Shown: positions 44,194 to 53,195, counted from the stretch's first letter. The stretch: 64,000 nucleotides of DNA from DSOI01 sp041394885 (GCA_041394885.1 JAWKHI010000025.1:42157-106156), one strand, 5' to 3'. Notes: generated by a model from the letters alone, not told the origin. Numbers and translations: made by a program.

Positions 44194-44240
44194 GACGCTC
44201 TCCCTTTTACCACCCGGACGGGGAGGGCGCAAGCGGCGGC

Positions 44241-45242
44241 TCAATCAGTCCATGTGGCGGTGAATATGTTGAACTCGTATCGGGACTTCGAGTCTTTGTC
44301 CGAGGCGAACACCAACGTGCGCCCGTCCGGAGAGAACTCGGGGAAGGAGGTGAATCCTCCGAAATCCGTCACTTGCTCGAGCCCGCTGCCATCGGCGTTC
44401 ATGATGAACAATTCGAACTTCCGTCCGTCGCATTCGTGCTTGTTGGAAGAGAACAAAATCCGGCTTCCGTCGGGTGTGAATGTGGGTGCGAAGCTCGCGC
44501 AGCCGAAGTTGGTCAACTGCTTCACGCCGCGGCCGTCGGCGTCGGAGACGAAGATCTCCATTTTCATCGGCGAAGTCAGATTCTGGGCAAGCAGGTCTTT
44601 GTAGCGCGAGCGGAGATCCGCCGTCTCCGGATGATTGGCGCGCCACACCAGACGCTTGCCGTCCCGGGAAAACACCGCACCGCCGTCGTAGCCGTCTCCG
44701 ATGGTAATCCGCTTCTTGCCGGAACCATCGGATTTCATGGTCCACAAGTCAAGGTCGCCGGAAGCCATCGACGTGTAGACGATCCGCCTGGTCTTGAAAT
44801 TCACCGTGGCTTCGGCGTCGTAGCCTGGAGCATCGGTCAGTTTCTTGACCAGTTTGCCTTTGTCGGTGGCGAGAAAGATATCGTAGGTGGGATAGACTGC
44901 CCAGACATAACCCTTGCTTCGATCGGCAGGCGGCGGGCAAGCGTCGCCGCCTTCGTGCGTGGACCCGTAGACGATGTGTTTGTTGTCGGCCAGGAAGTAC
45001 CCGCATGTCGTCCGGCCTTTGCCGGTCGAGACCATGCGCTGATCGGAGCCATCGGCGTTCATGATGAAGATCTGGTCGCAGGCCACTCCCTCGCGCGTCG
45101 ATTGGAACACCAGGCGCTTCCCGTCGGGCGACCAGTACGCTTCGGCGTTTTGGCCCCCGTGCGTGAGCTGGCGGATGTTGGTTAGGTGAGCGGGTTCTGC
45201 GTGCAAGGCCGCCGCGGCCAGAAGCAGGAGAGCGATTCTCAT
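44241..45242 (-). CDS. exported TolB-like propeller protein with PD40 repeats
   Basis: A 333-residue periplasmic protein with signal peptide MRIALLLLAAAALHAEPA. WD40-like PD40 blades are clear: AYWSPDGKRLVFQSTREG, FIMNADGSDQRMV, LWTMKSDGSGKKRI, VFSRDGKRLVW, TFTPDGSRILFSSN, FPEFSPDGRTLVFASD. It resembles the beta-propeller half of TolB without the N-terminal domain. Its ligand is unknown. The ATG overlaps the stop of the upstream MetE-like gene (ATGA). Confidence 0.8.
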   Translation of the reverse strand: MRIALLLLAAAALHAEPAHLTNIRQLTHGGQNAEAYWSPDGKRLVFQSTREGVACDQIFIMNADGSDQRMVSTGKGRTTCGYFLADNKHIVYGSTHEGGDACPPPADRSKGYVWAVYPTYDIFLATDKGKLVKKLTDAPGYDAEATVNFKTRRIVYTSMASGDLDLWTMKSDGSGKKRITIGDGYDGGAVFSRDGKRLVWRANHPETADLRSRYKDLLAQNLTSPMKMEIFVSDADGRGVKQLTNFGCASFAPTFTPDGSRILFSSNKHECDGRKFELFIMNADGSGLEQVTDFGGFTSFPEFSPDGRTLVFASDKDSKSRYEFNIFTATWTD

Positions 45243-46237
45243 GCGCGGCCCTCGAACAGATTGCGGCCCTCCACCAGCGCCCGCATCTTGCCGTCGGCCA
45301 CCGATCGCTGCAGCATCCAGAAGCCGCAATCGGGATGGACGAACGGAATACGGTTGGCTCCGAGGATCTCGGCGGCTTTGTCGATGCGGCGGGCGATCAA
45401 TTCCTTGGTCTCGATCTGGTTGTCCTTGATGTCGATCACGCTGAGACCCATGCCGATTTTGGGGTCGAGATCCCTGAAGGCCTCGAGTTCGTCGTAGCCG
45501 CGGCGCGCGAATTCGAGAATCAGGTGATCGCAGTGGAGTCCGTTGAGGAACGGCATCAGGTTCTTCCAGAATCCGCGCTGGACGCTTTGGCCGCCGTAGT
45601 TGCCGAAACAGATGTGGACGCCGCGTTTGGCTGAGATGCCGTCAAGCACGTGGTTCATGGCTTCGAGCGCCCACTCGCGGTCTTCGGGGTGCCCGCTGAT
45701 ATTGGCCTCGTCGATTTGCACCACCGAAGCGTCGATACGCTCCAGTTGCCGCCGCAGGACCTGGGCGATCGCCATCGCCAGTTGGGGACGATCCCTGTAG
45801 TGGCGGTCCGTCAGCACTTTGGTGAGCATGTGCGGCCCGGTGCAAGTGAACTTGAGCGGTTGATGGGTGAGCGCGCGCGTGAACTCGAAGTCACGCGGAA
45901 GGTTCAGAGTGCCTTCGCCCACATCGCCGGTGACGATACCGGCGGGATCGGTGCGATAGCCAAGGCCTGCGTCGGCCCGGAATCGCTCGATATCGGTGAC
46001 CGAGAACCGGGTGCGAATGCCGTCCATGCGCGACACAAAATAGTCGATCATCCCGTTGGTCTCCGGGTGGCTCGGATCGAAGCGATTCAGTTCGCCGTCG
46101 GCGACGACGTCGATGCGCGCGAGTTCCTGCGTCTTGAGTACGACCATGATGGCGTCGCGGAGCGTGACACGGCTCGCGTCGCCGAGCAGCCAGTGCGGCA
46201 CGGGGTAGCTTCCAACAACGGTGGTGAGAATCGGCAT
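45239..46237 (-). CDS. core-MetE-like protein (cobalamin-independent methionine synthase C-terminal domain)
   Basis: A 332-residue TIM-barrel protein corresponding to the catalytic C-terminal domain of MetE only. The strand-end motif VVGSYP is at 7-12; DGELNRFD, VQIDEANISG, HICFGNYGG (H208, C210), LILEFARRG and HPDCGFWML follow. H, C, E and the second C match the zinc-binding set of MetE. Methyl transfer to homocysteine or a similar thiol is likely. Short core enzymes use methyl donors other than methyltetrahydrofolate polyglutamate, such as methylcobalamin or another methylated carrier, so the donor is uncertain. The start is 14 bases from the divergent VCBS gene. Confidence 0.78.
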   Translation of the reverse strand: MPILTTVVGSYPVPHWLLGDASRVTLRDAIMVVLKTQELARIDVVADGELNRFDPSHPETNGMIDYFVSRMDGIRTRFSVTDIERFRADAGLGYRTDPAGIVTGDVGEGTLNLPRDFEFTRALTHQPLKFTCTGPHMLTKVLTDRHYRDRPQLAMAIAQVLRRQLERIDASVVQIDEANISGHPEDREWALEAMNHVLDGISAKRGVHICFGNYGGQSVQRGFWKNLMPFLNGLHCDHLILEFARRGYDELEAFRDLDPKIGMGLSVIDIKDNQIETKELIARRIDKAAEILGANRIPFVHPDCGFWMLQRSVADGKMRALVEGRNLFEGRA

Positions 46238-46251
46238 AAACTTCCTATTGT

Positions 46252-47406
46252 ATGTTCAGATGCGCGATAGCACTTCTCTTCGGTGTTTCGATGCTGCGGG
46301 CCGAGGGGCCGCGTTTTCAGGAACACCTGCTGGCGGACGACCTGAAAGGCGGCTACCAGGTGGTTCCCTACGACGTCAACAAAGACGGACGAACGGACTT
46401 GATCGCGCTCGCCAGCGGAATGCCGGACCTGCTGTGGTTTGAAAATCCGGGCCCCGCGGCGGCCGGCGGCGCCTGGCGGCGTCACGTGCTGGCGGCGGGG
46501 TTGCCCCGCATGATCAACGTGGGCTTCTGTCCTGGCGTCGATGACCTCCTGGTGGCGCACGCATTCGCGAACGAGCCCAAAAACAGCATCGGGATCGTAT
46601 CGCGGATCTCGCCGGGAGCAGACCGGACGGCGCCCTGGACTGTGACCGAAATTGACCGTCTGACCACCTCGCATCGCATCCGGTGCGCGGACATCGAGGG
46701 CAACGGCAAGCGGGTCTTTGTGAACGCGCCTTTGGCCGGATCCAAAGCGGCGGCCCCTGACTATGAGGATCACGTTCCGCTCACTTACTACGTGCCGGGC
46801 GAGTGGAAGCGTATCACGGTCGGCAACGAAAACGAGGGCGTGATGCACGGAATCTACATTTTCCCCTGGATGGGTGGGAAGCGGGATTGCATCTTGACGG
46901 CGAGCTTTTCGGGCATCCACGCCTATTGCATCTCCAAGGGCAAGTGGACACGAACCGAAATATCCAAAGGGGATCCGGCCCCGAAGCCGAAGAGCGGCGC
47001 CAGCGATATCGCGGTGGGACACCTGAACAAGCGGCGCTTTATCGCTTCGATCGAGCCCTGGCATGGTAACCAGGTAGTGATCTACCAGGAGAGTTCGCGG
47101 CAATGGACGCGTACCGTGATCGATACGGAGTTGAATGACGGGCATACGATCGTCGCGGCCGATTTGGACGGCGACGGCAGGGACGAAGTGGTGGCCGGGT
47201 ATCGCGGTTCGGGGCGCAGCGTCCACATTTACCGCGCAACCGGAGCGGCGGGGTCGCGTTGGGAGCGCACGAAGCTGGACGATGGCGGGATAGCGGCCGC
47301 TGCCTGCGCGACGGCTGATCTCAATGGCGACGGGCGTCCGGATATTGCCTGTATCGGGTCGGCGACGACCAACCTGAAGTGGTACGCGAACCTGGGCCCG
47401 CGCTAG
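46252..47406 (+). CDS. exported FG-GAP/VCBS repeat protein
   Basis: A 384-residue protein with signal peptide MFRCAIALLFGVSMLRAEG. Calcium-type loops DVNKDGRTD, DLDGDGRDE and DLNGDGRPD mark FG-GAP/VCBS blades; the middle of the propeller is degenerate. It ends in NLKWYANLGPR. Such proteins are secreted, calcium-stabilised propellers whose function is usually unknown. It ends exactly where the convergent PEP-CTERM gene ends (adjacent stop codons with no spacer). Confidence 0.75.
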   Translation: MFRCAIALLFGVSMLRAEGPRFQEHLLADDLKGGYQVVPYDVNKDGRTDLIALASGMPDLLWFENPGPAAAGGAWRRHVLAAGLPRMINVGFCPGVDDLLVAHAFANEPKNSIGIVSRISPGADRTAPWTVTEIDRLTTSHRIRCADIEGNGKRVFVNAPLAGSKAAAPDYEDHVPLTYYVPGEWKRITVGNENEGVMHGIYIFPWMGGKRDCILTASFSGIHAYCISKGKWTRTEISKGDPAPKPKSGASDIAVGHLNKRRFIASIEPWHGNQVVIYQESSRQWTRTVIDTELNDGHTIVAADLDGDGRDEVVAGYRGSGRSVHIYRATGAAGSRWERTKLDDGGIAAAACATADLNGDGRPDIACIGSATTNLKWYANLGPR

Positions 47407-48102
47407 TTACTTCCGGCGTTTGTAGGCGATTGCGAGCAGCCCGGCGCCGATCAACAAAAAGCTGGCCGGCTCTGGGACGCCGGACGGAGCGGGGGGCGTT
47501 GAAGTTACGCTAACTTGGCCGAAATGAATGTTATCGATGCCAATGTTGTCACTACTACTCCCGAGACCGCTGAGGTCGAGAACCAGGCGCAGAGTGGAAG
47601 CCTGGAGACCAGCGCCGAAGCTAATGGACGAATGTCCGGCCGCGCCGTTGACCGCTACGTTGTTTTGTGAAAAAAGCGTGGCTGCGCCGCCGTCGAAGAC
47701 GCTGATATTTTGCAGAGTGTAGTCGGTACGGTTCCAGCCGCCCAAGTCGAATCCGAACAAGATTACGTTGAAGCCGCCAGCGGCGTCGAAGGTAATGGTC
47801 AGAGAGGTGTCGCCGTCGTTTTCGTTGTAGGCGACGTTGGTAAGGTCCCCATAGTCGGATCCGAAAATGTTCAGCGCTTCGCCGGGGGCGCCGTAAGTGA
47901 CCGTGATGTTCGGTGTGAAGCCGAAGCCGTTGGCAACGGTTCCGTAGCTGTTCCCTCCCTGGGGATTCGTGCTGACGTTATCTCCGTAGGCCTGGTCCAC
48001 GGACGGACCGCCGGCCGCTTGATCGAAGGTGAGTACAACACCGCCCTGAAGCAAGGGCAGGCAAAAAACGGGAATGAGTAAGAGCCGCATGGCAGCGTTC
48101 AT
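47407..48102 (-). CDS. PEP-CTERM sorting-domain protein
   Basis: A 231-residue exported protein: signal peptide (MRLLLIPVFCLPLLQGG region), a Gly/Asn-rich beta body without lysine (NVSTNPQGGNSYGT, FGFDLGGWNRTDY), and a C-terminal tripartite PEP-CTERM signal, VPEPASF, LLIGAGLLAIA and YKRRK. PEP-CTERM tails are recognised by exosortase and the protein is displayed or released with the exopolysaccharide. The start has a good ribosome-binding site (AGGAG) before the ATG at 48102; an in-frame ATG at 48090 is possible. No exosortase gene lies in this window. Confidence 0.88.
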   Translation of the reverse strand: MNAAMRLLLIPVFCLPLLQGGVVLTFDQAAGGPSVDQAYGDNVSTNPQGGNSYGTVANGFGFTPNITVTYGAPGEALNIFGSDYGDLTNVAYNENDGDTSLTITFDAAGGFNVILFGFDLGGWNRTDYTLQNISVFDGGAATLFSQNNVAVNGAAGHSSISFGAGLQASTLRLVLDLSGLGSSSDNIGIDNIHFGQVSVTSTPPAPSGVPEPASFLLIGAGLLAIAYKRRK

Positions 48103-48170
48103 GGCATCTCCTGGTAACAGAGTCGACGCGAGGACTGATGTGGCCTTGGTTGGCCACTAGTATTCTGGTA

Positions 48171-48199
48171 AGGATAGCCCGGAGTCGAAGTAAGAGCAA
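48171..48199 (-). promoter_or_regulatory. sigma70-like promoter of the PEP-CTERM gene
   Basis: On the minus strand: -35 TTGCTC (48194-48199), exactly 17 bp, and -10 TATCCT (48171-48176). The leader is about 60 bases before the ATG at 48102. Upstream, 48222-48251, there are overlapping short inverted repeats (AGTGCT with AGCACT, GTAGTG with CACTAC) that could be an operator. Confidence 0.55.
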
Positions 48200-48275
48200 G
48201 ACCCAGTACTCTTGGATCAGTGCTAGTAGTGACTCGCCAGCACTACGGAAAAGTAGCGACTGCGTTGGTCGGTTT

Positions 48276-48299
48276 GAAAGGGCCCGCCCTCTGCACCGG
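48276..48299 (-). repeat. GC-rich post-stop element, weak relative of the 52.3 and 62.7 kb repeats
   Basis: Read on the minus strand it starts CCGGTGCAGAGGGCGGG, 12 bases after the stop of the DUF1501 gene. It shares the CCGG, CAG and GGGCGGG blocks with the element at 52256-52321. Similarity is short, so membership in the repeat family is tentative. Confidence 0.3.
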
Positions 48300-48311
48300 C
48301 GGATATTCGCT

Positions 48312-49724
48312 CTAAGCGAGCAGCGGTTCGATCAGATTACCGCCCACATCGGTAAGCCGAAAATCGCGGCCCTGGAACCGGAAGGTCAGCTTAGTGTGGT
48401 CAATCCCCAGGAGATGCAGGATGGTGGCCTGTAAGTCATGGATGTCGATCTTCTTCTCAGGAGAGAATCCAAGCTCGTCGGTACCGCCTACTTCGATGCC
48501 ATGATGAATGCCTCCGCCGGTCATGAAGACGGTATAGGCATCGATGTGGTGGTTACGCCCGATCTTGCCGGCATCGCGCACCTCGCCCATCGGCGTACGG
48601 CCAAATTCTCCTCCCCAGATGAGGAGTGTGCGATCCAGCAGGCCGCGCTGCTTGAGATCGGTGATGAGCGCAGCGGTCGCTTTATCGATTTCGGCGCAGA
48701 CCTCGTCGAGCGGTTTGGTGATGTCGTTGTGATGGTCCCAATCGGCGTGGTAGAGCTGCACGAATCGAACGCCGCGTTCCACCAGGCGGCGGGCGAGCAG
48801 ACAGTTGTTGGCGAAGGATCCCTTGCCCGGCTCCACGCCGTACATCTCGAGCGTCTTGGGAGACTCCTTGGCAAAATCGATCAGCTCAGGACCGCTGGTT
48901 TGCATGCGGAACGCCATCTCGTATTGCGAGATCCGGGTGTGGATTTCCGGGTCCTTCGTGTCCTGATAGAGGAGTTCGTTCAGATCCTTGATGGCTTCGA
49001 TGGTCTGGCTTTGCTGTTCGGGCTTGATCGATGGCGGCGTGGACAAATTGAGAATGGGATCGCCGGTGGAGCGGAACGGGACGCCTTGAAACGCAGTGGG
49101 CAGGAATCCGCTTGACCACAGCGCCGCGCCGCCTCTGGGGCCGCGCGGGCCCGACTGCAGCACGACGAACCCGGGCAGATCCTGCGATTCGCTGCCGATG
49201 CCATAGGTGACCCACGATCCGATACTGGGCCGCCCGGTCCGCACGGAACCTGTGTTAAGGAACAGCTTCGCCGGGCCATGGTTGAAGTTCTCGGTAGAGA
49301 GGCCGCGGACGAACGAGATGTCGTCGGCCACGCCGGCGATGTTAGGGAGTAATTCGGAGAAATAGATACCGTTCTTGCCATGCCGCGTGAACTTGCGCCG
49401 CGAGCCGAGTAGCTTCGGGGGATCCTTGGCGAAGGTGTCCATGAACGCGAACCGCTTTCCCTTGAGAAGCGACTCCGGGGCCACTTTGCCGTCATACTTC
49501 TGCAACTCTGGCTTGTAGTCGAACAGCTCGAGCTGACTGGGGCCGCCGCATTGGAACAGGTAGATGACGTGATCGACCTTGGCGGGGTGGTTGAGCTTAC
49601 CGCCGAAGGCCGCGCCGCCCATCAGGGAGGCGAGGGCCATCTTGCCGACGCCGACGCCGCAATCCTGGAAGAAGTGGCGGCGGGTGCGGGCGCGGGTGAT
49701 CTTTTGTTCGAGTGTCATTTCCAT
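48312..49724 (-). CDS. DUF1501 protein, partner of the PSD1 gene
   Basis: A 470-residue alkaline-phosphatase/sulfatase-fold DUF1501 protein. The N-terminus TRARTRRHFFQDCGVGVGKM is a Tat-type twin-arginine signal. Family landmarks: YLFQCGGPSQLELFDYKPEL, GKNGIYFSELLPNIA, SIGSWVTYGIGSESQDLPGF, CLLARRLVERGVRFVQLYH, LIWGGEFGRTP and the final NHHIDAYTVFMTGGGI block. DUF1501 genes are typically paired with DUF1549/DUF1553 cytochrome genes in Planctomycetes and Acidobacteria. A role in sulfated polysaccharide or other polymer breakdown has been proposed but is not proven. It starts 16 bases after the PSD1 gene and is surely co-transcribed. Confidence 0.88.
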   Translation of the reverse strand: MEMTLEQKITRARTRRHFFQDCGVGVGKMALASLMGGAAFGGKLNHPAKVDHVIYLFQCGGPSQLELFDYKPELQKYDGKVAPESLLKGKRFAFMDTFAKDPPKLLGSRRKFTRHGKNGIYFSELLPNIAGVADDISFVRGLSTENFNHGPAKLFLNTGSVRTGRPSIGSWVTYGIGSESQDLPGFVVLQSGPRGPRGGAALWSSGFLPTAFQGVPFRSTGDPILNLSTPPSIKPEQQSQTIEAIKDLNELLYQDTKDPEIHTRISQYEMAFRMQTSGPELIDFAKESPKTLEMYGVEPGKGSFANNCLLARRLVERGVRFVQLYHADWDHHNDITKPLDEVCAEIDKATAALITDLKQRGLLDRTLLIWGGEFGRTPMGEVRDAGKIGRNHHIDAYTVFMTGGGIHHGIEVGGTDELGFSPEKKIDIHDLQATILHLLGIDHTKLTFRFQGRDFRLTDVGGNLIEPLLA

Positions 49725-49740
49725 TCTCGAGGCCCGATGC

Positions 49741-52124
49741 TCAAGGCCTGGTTACGAATTCATCGAGGTTGAGCAGGACACGCGACACCGCGGCCCAGGG
49801 ACTTGCGATGCGCGAGTCCTTTTGGACTTGCAGAAAGCGGAGCAGTCGATCCTGCTCGGCGGGGCGGGGTTCGCGGCCGAGCGCCAGAAGATAACCGGCG
49901 CGCAGCTTATCGGTGTCGGCGCCATGGACGGCTTCGATGCGTTTGCCCAGGGCTTCAGAGAACTCGACGACAGCCTCGTCATTGAGCTGAGTCAGCGCCT
50001 GGAGCGGCGTATTGGATCGCACGCGGCGGGTGCAGGTGACCGTGGAATCGGGTGCGTCGAACACGATCAGGGACGGATGCGCGGCCGAGCGCTGGAAGAA
50101 AGTGTACATGCCCCGGCGGTAGCGGTCTTCCCCGGTGGAGGTTTTCCATTCGCGGCGAACCTGGGTCACTTGATAAACGCCGGGCGGCAGCGGCGGGTAG
50201 ACGCTCGGGCCGCCGACTTTGGGAGCGTAGAGCCCGCTGGCGATGAGGGACGCGTCGCGCACGATCTCGGCGTCCAGCCGGATGCGGTTTTGGCGGGCGA
50301 GGAGTTTGTTTTCCGGATCGGCGGCCTGGAGATCGTCGCGCAGGCGCGAGTCCTGCCGGTAGACCGATGACAGGACGATCAGCCGGTGCATGGCCTTCAT
50401 GCTCCATCCGGACTCGATGAATTCGGCGGCCAGCCAATCGAGCAGTTCGGGATGCGTGGGTTTGTCGCCCACGGCGCCGAAGTCGTTCTCGGTGCCGACG
50501 AGACCCGCGCCGAAGTAACGCTGCCAGAAGCGGTTCATCGTGACGCGCGGGGTGAGGGGCTGCCGCTTGCTCACCAGCCATCGCGCGAAGTCCAGCCGGG
50601 TGGGCTTGGCCGAGGCGTTCTCCATCGGCGGCAGGATGGATGGTACGCCCGGTTCGACGTTGCTTCCCTTGCGGGTGAAGTCTCCGTTGAGATGGATATA
50701 ACTTTGGCGTGGCTGATCGAGTTCGCGCATCACGAGCGTGGAAGTAACTTTCGGAGCGCGCGAACGGAGATTGCGGAGATTGGCGGTACGTTCGGCAAGG
50801 CCGGGGTCGATCTTGCCGGCATCGTCCTTGGTGGCATCGTCTTTAGCGGCACTCACTTTTTCGGGCCCGAGAGCCTTCTTGTATGCCTCCAGTTCAGCCT
50901 GCAGCGCCTTCACCTGCGCTTTGTGCGCATCGCGGCGGGCGATCTCCTCTGGCGTGGCCAGTTCGAGGAAGGGCCGGTTGAACTCTTTCCGGTCCGCTTC
51001 CTTGTCCACTTCGTCCACATTGTTGAGGAACGCGAACATCTGGTAGAACTCGCGTTGAGAAATCGGATCGTACTTGTGATCGTGGCAGCGGGCGCAGCCG
51101 ACGGTGAGGCCGAGGAAGACGGCGCCGGTGGTTTGAACGCGATCGGCGACGGCCTCGACGCGGTACTGTTCGAAATCGATGCCGCCTTCGTAGTTGGAAG
51201 GCGTATTGCGGTGGAAGCCGGTGGCGATTTTCTGTTCCACCGTGGAGCCGGGGAGCAGGTCGCCGGCGAACTGTTCGACCACGAAGCGGTCAAACGGCAT
51301 GTCGCGATTGACGGCCTGGATCACCCAGTCGCGATAGGGCCACATTTCGCGCGGCGCGTCGATGGTGTAGCCGTCGGAATCGGCGTAGCGGGCGAGGTCC
51401 AGCCAGTGGCGGCCCCAACGCTCGCCATAGTGGGGCGAAGCGAGCAGCTTCTCGACGACGTGCTCATAGGCCTCGGGATGGGAGTCGGCAAGGAACGCAT
51501 CGAGCTCCTCTCGGGTGGGCGGCAGACCCGTGAGGTCCAGATGGACGCGCCGCAACAGGGTTGGCTTGTCGGCTTCGGGGGACATCCGGAGACCGGCGGA
51601 CTCGATCCTGGCGAGGATGAAGCGATCGATCGGCGTCCGAACGCGATTCTCGGCGGTTACCTTGGGCGGGTCTGGGCGCCGGACGGGTTGGAATGCCCAG
51701 TGGTCGGCGCCGGGGCGCTTGGCCTTGTGCATGGACTCAGGCATCGGGAAACCCTGGGACACCCAATGCTCGATGGCGGCGATCTGCTCGGGTTTCAGCT
51801 TGCGGCCGGGCGGCATCTTGAGTCCCGCGTCGCCCTCCTGCCTGATGGCGGCGATGATGTTTTCGGCGGCGGGTCCGCGGTTGCCGCCCTTTGGATGGAT
51901 TCGAGCGACTCGAGCGAGAGTCCGGAAGTGAACTTCTTGTCGGAGTGACAAGGGAGACAATTGGTGCGTAGCACGGGGCGCACGCTCGCCTCAAACTGCG
52001 CCACCGCATCGTTGGCGCTTGCGCCAGACGCGGCTTGCCGAGCGCCAGCCGACGGGGCCTGAGCGGCCAGCGGCAGACAAGCCGGCAGAGACAGTACGGC
52101 CAGAAAGTGGGACGCTCGGATCAT
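49741..52124 (-). CDS. PSD1 and planctomycete cytochrome C domain protein (DUF1549/DUF1553), with one-base frameshift
   Basis: Product of about 794 residues if one base is restored. The N-terminal part (52124 to about 51890) has a signal peptide (MIRASHFLAVLSLPACLPLA) and a haem motif CLPCH in the planctomycete cytochrome C domain. The frame then shifts at 51887-51894 (plus-strand ccctttgg): the first frame reads LESIQRAATADP, the second gives GGNRGPAAENIIAAIRQEGD. Adding one A would read IQKGGNRGP, as expected for the family. DUF1549 follows (WAFQPVRRPDPPK, LDLTGLPPTREELDAFLAD, WLDLARYADSDGY), then a second haem motif CARCH and DUF1553 (TPRVTMNRFWQRYFG, ELLDWLAAEFIESGW). All domains are otherwise intact, so this is either a sequence error or a very recent mutation. 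The downstream frame alone is open from 51960. Confidence 0.85.
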
Positions 52125-52255
52125 GCTGGCCTATATTTTACACCCCAGCAGCGCACCCGGCGGGCGTCAAGCCAGGGCTGGGCAGGAATGAGTACCGGAA
52201 CGTCCGGTGGCTGGCTGGAAGGATCAGGCAGCTTCTAAGCCCTCCCCGGCACATT

Positions 52256-52321
52256 GGAACTGGGGCGGCGGATCCCTTGCTGCTCTGAGGGTGCTGCCTC
52301 GAAGGCGCCCCGCCCTGTGCC
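52256..52321 (-). repeat. intergenic repeat element, copy B (66 bp)
   Basis: Read on the minus strand it begins GGCACAGGGCGGGGCGCC, continues TTCGAGGCAGCA, and ends GCCGCCCCAGTTCC. The same outer blocks occur at 62684-62735. It starts 18 bases after the stop of the PEP-CTERM gene. The rest of the 215-base gap (52125-52339) shows no gene. Confidence 0.55.
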
Positions 52322-52339
52322 GGTTAGTGAGAGCGACCG

Positions 52340-53041
52340 CTACCTGCGCCGGCGGAGGCCGAGCAGGATCCCGCCCAAACCAACCAGCAGGAAGGTGGCC
52401 GGTTCCGGAACCGCTTCCAGGCGGAACGCGAAGTCGCGCCCGGGCAGCTCGACCCAAGGGCCGCAGTGAGGTCCGCCATCGCCGCAGAGCGCCCCGGTGG
52501 ACTGGACCGCGTACCAGTGTTCATCGCCCACGGTCGGGCCGGCGCCGGCGAAGGCCCAGGTCCAAGCGTCATCAAAATTGGCGATGCTGAACCAGAACTC
52601 GCTCCCGGCCGGGAGTGGGCCCTGAGTTACCAGGAAGTCTCCCGGCAGCGGCGTGGAGTAGTAGTAGATGCCGTCGCCGTCGGGGTCGGTGCCGGCCGCG
52701 GTCACGAAGTACTTGATACCGCCGGTGGAGGCGGGATTGACGGCCGGTTCGCCGACTCCCGCGTTGAGAGTGCCTGTATGAAGGGTGAGCTCCCAGGAAG
52801 TTGACGTGGAGAGTGAGCCCCACCACTCGGCTCGAACGACGCCACCACTCATGATGGGGTCGAAATCGTCGGCGAGGACTGGTCCACCGACGCTGTGATG
52901 GGAGATGAAGGTCGAGTTTGCTTCCGGGAGGTGCTCGAAAACCACTATTCCCCCGTAGGCAGGAGCCGCAGCCGTGGCCAGCGACAACGCCGCCAGCCAA
53001 CTCAGCCGGGCGCCGGGCCGCGATCGATGAGTTGTTCGCAT
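52340..53041 (-). CDS. PEP-CTERM sorting-domain protein
   Basis: A 233-residue exported protein with signal peptide (RLSWLAALSLATAAAPAYGG). The beta-rich body contains SFISHHSVGGPVLADDFDP-like strands (residues about 43-62 read STFISHHSVGGPVLADDFDP) and a disulfide-type pair CGDGGPHC. The C-terminus is the PEP-CTERM signal VPEPATF, LLVGLGGILLGL and RRRR. A strong ribosome-binding site (AAGGAGG) precedes the ATG at 53041. The body resembles a carbohydrate-binding or jellyroll-like module found in many PEP-CTERM proteins of Acidobacteria. It is divergent from the pspA operon. Confidence 0.88.
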   Translation of the reverse strand: MRTTHRSRPGARLSWLAALSLATAAAPAYGGIVVFEHLPEANSTFISHHSVGGPVLADDFDPIMSGGVVRAEWWGSLSTSTSWELTLHTGTLNAGVGEPAVNPASTGGIKYFVTAAGTDPDGDGIYYYSTPLPGDFLVTQGPLPAGSEFWFSIANFDDAWTWAFAGAGPTVGDEHWYAVQSTGALCGDGGPHCGPWVELPGRDFAFRLEAVPEPATFLLVGLGGILLGLRRRR

Positions 53042-53078
53042 GGGACCTCCTTGGTCAGTTCCAGCATGCGGTATGTAC

Positions 53079-53135
53079 GTCCCGGGACCAACTCGGGAAA
53101 TGCGATAGGCGGTACTCGGGGAAACCCCTGGTACC
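53079..53135. promoter_or_regulatory. palindromes in the PEP-CTERM/pspA divergent region
   Basis: Two inverted repeats lie between the divergent starts at 53041 and 53196: a 10-bp perfect palindrome gtcccgggac (53079-53088) and an imperfect hairpin of 25 bp (53111-53135) with arms ggtac..gggg and cccc..gtacc. Either could be an operator for one or both genes. I could not assign a confident -35/-10 pair on either side. Confidence 0.4.
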
Positions 53136-53195
53136 TGGAAGCGTGGAGCCGCGACTCTCGTGGGCTGTAGTAAACTCCCAACTGGAGTCCTTTAT

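Noticed and set aside
51887..51894. Programmed -1 ribosomal frameshift in the PSD1 gene.
   Set aside because: The site is not a canonical slippery heptamer, no stimulatory structure was evident, and the two parts are normally one frame in this family, so a base loss or sequence error is simpler.
53042..53195. Sigma54 promoter before pspA, as in proteobacterial Psp systems.
   Set aside because: No GG-N10-GC type -24/-12 pair was found in the divergent region on the pspA strand, and no pspF-like activator is adjacent.
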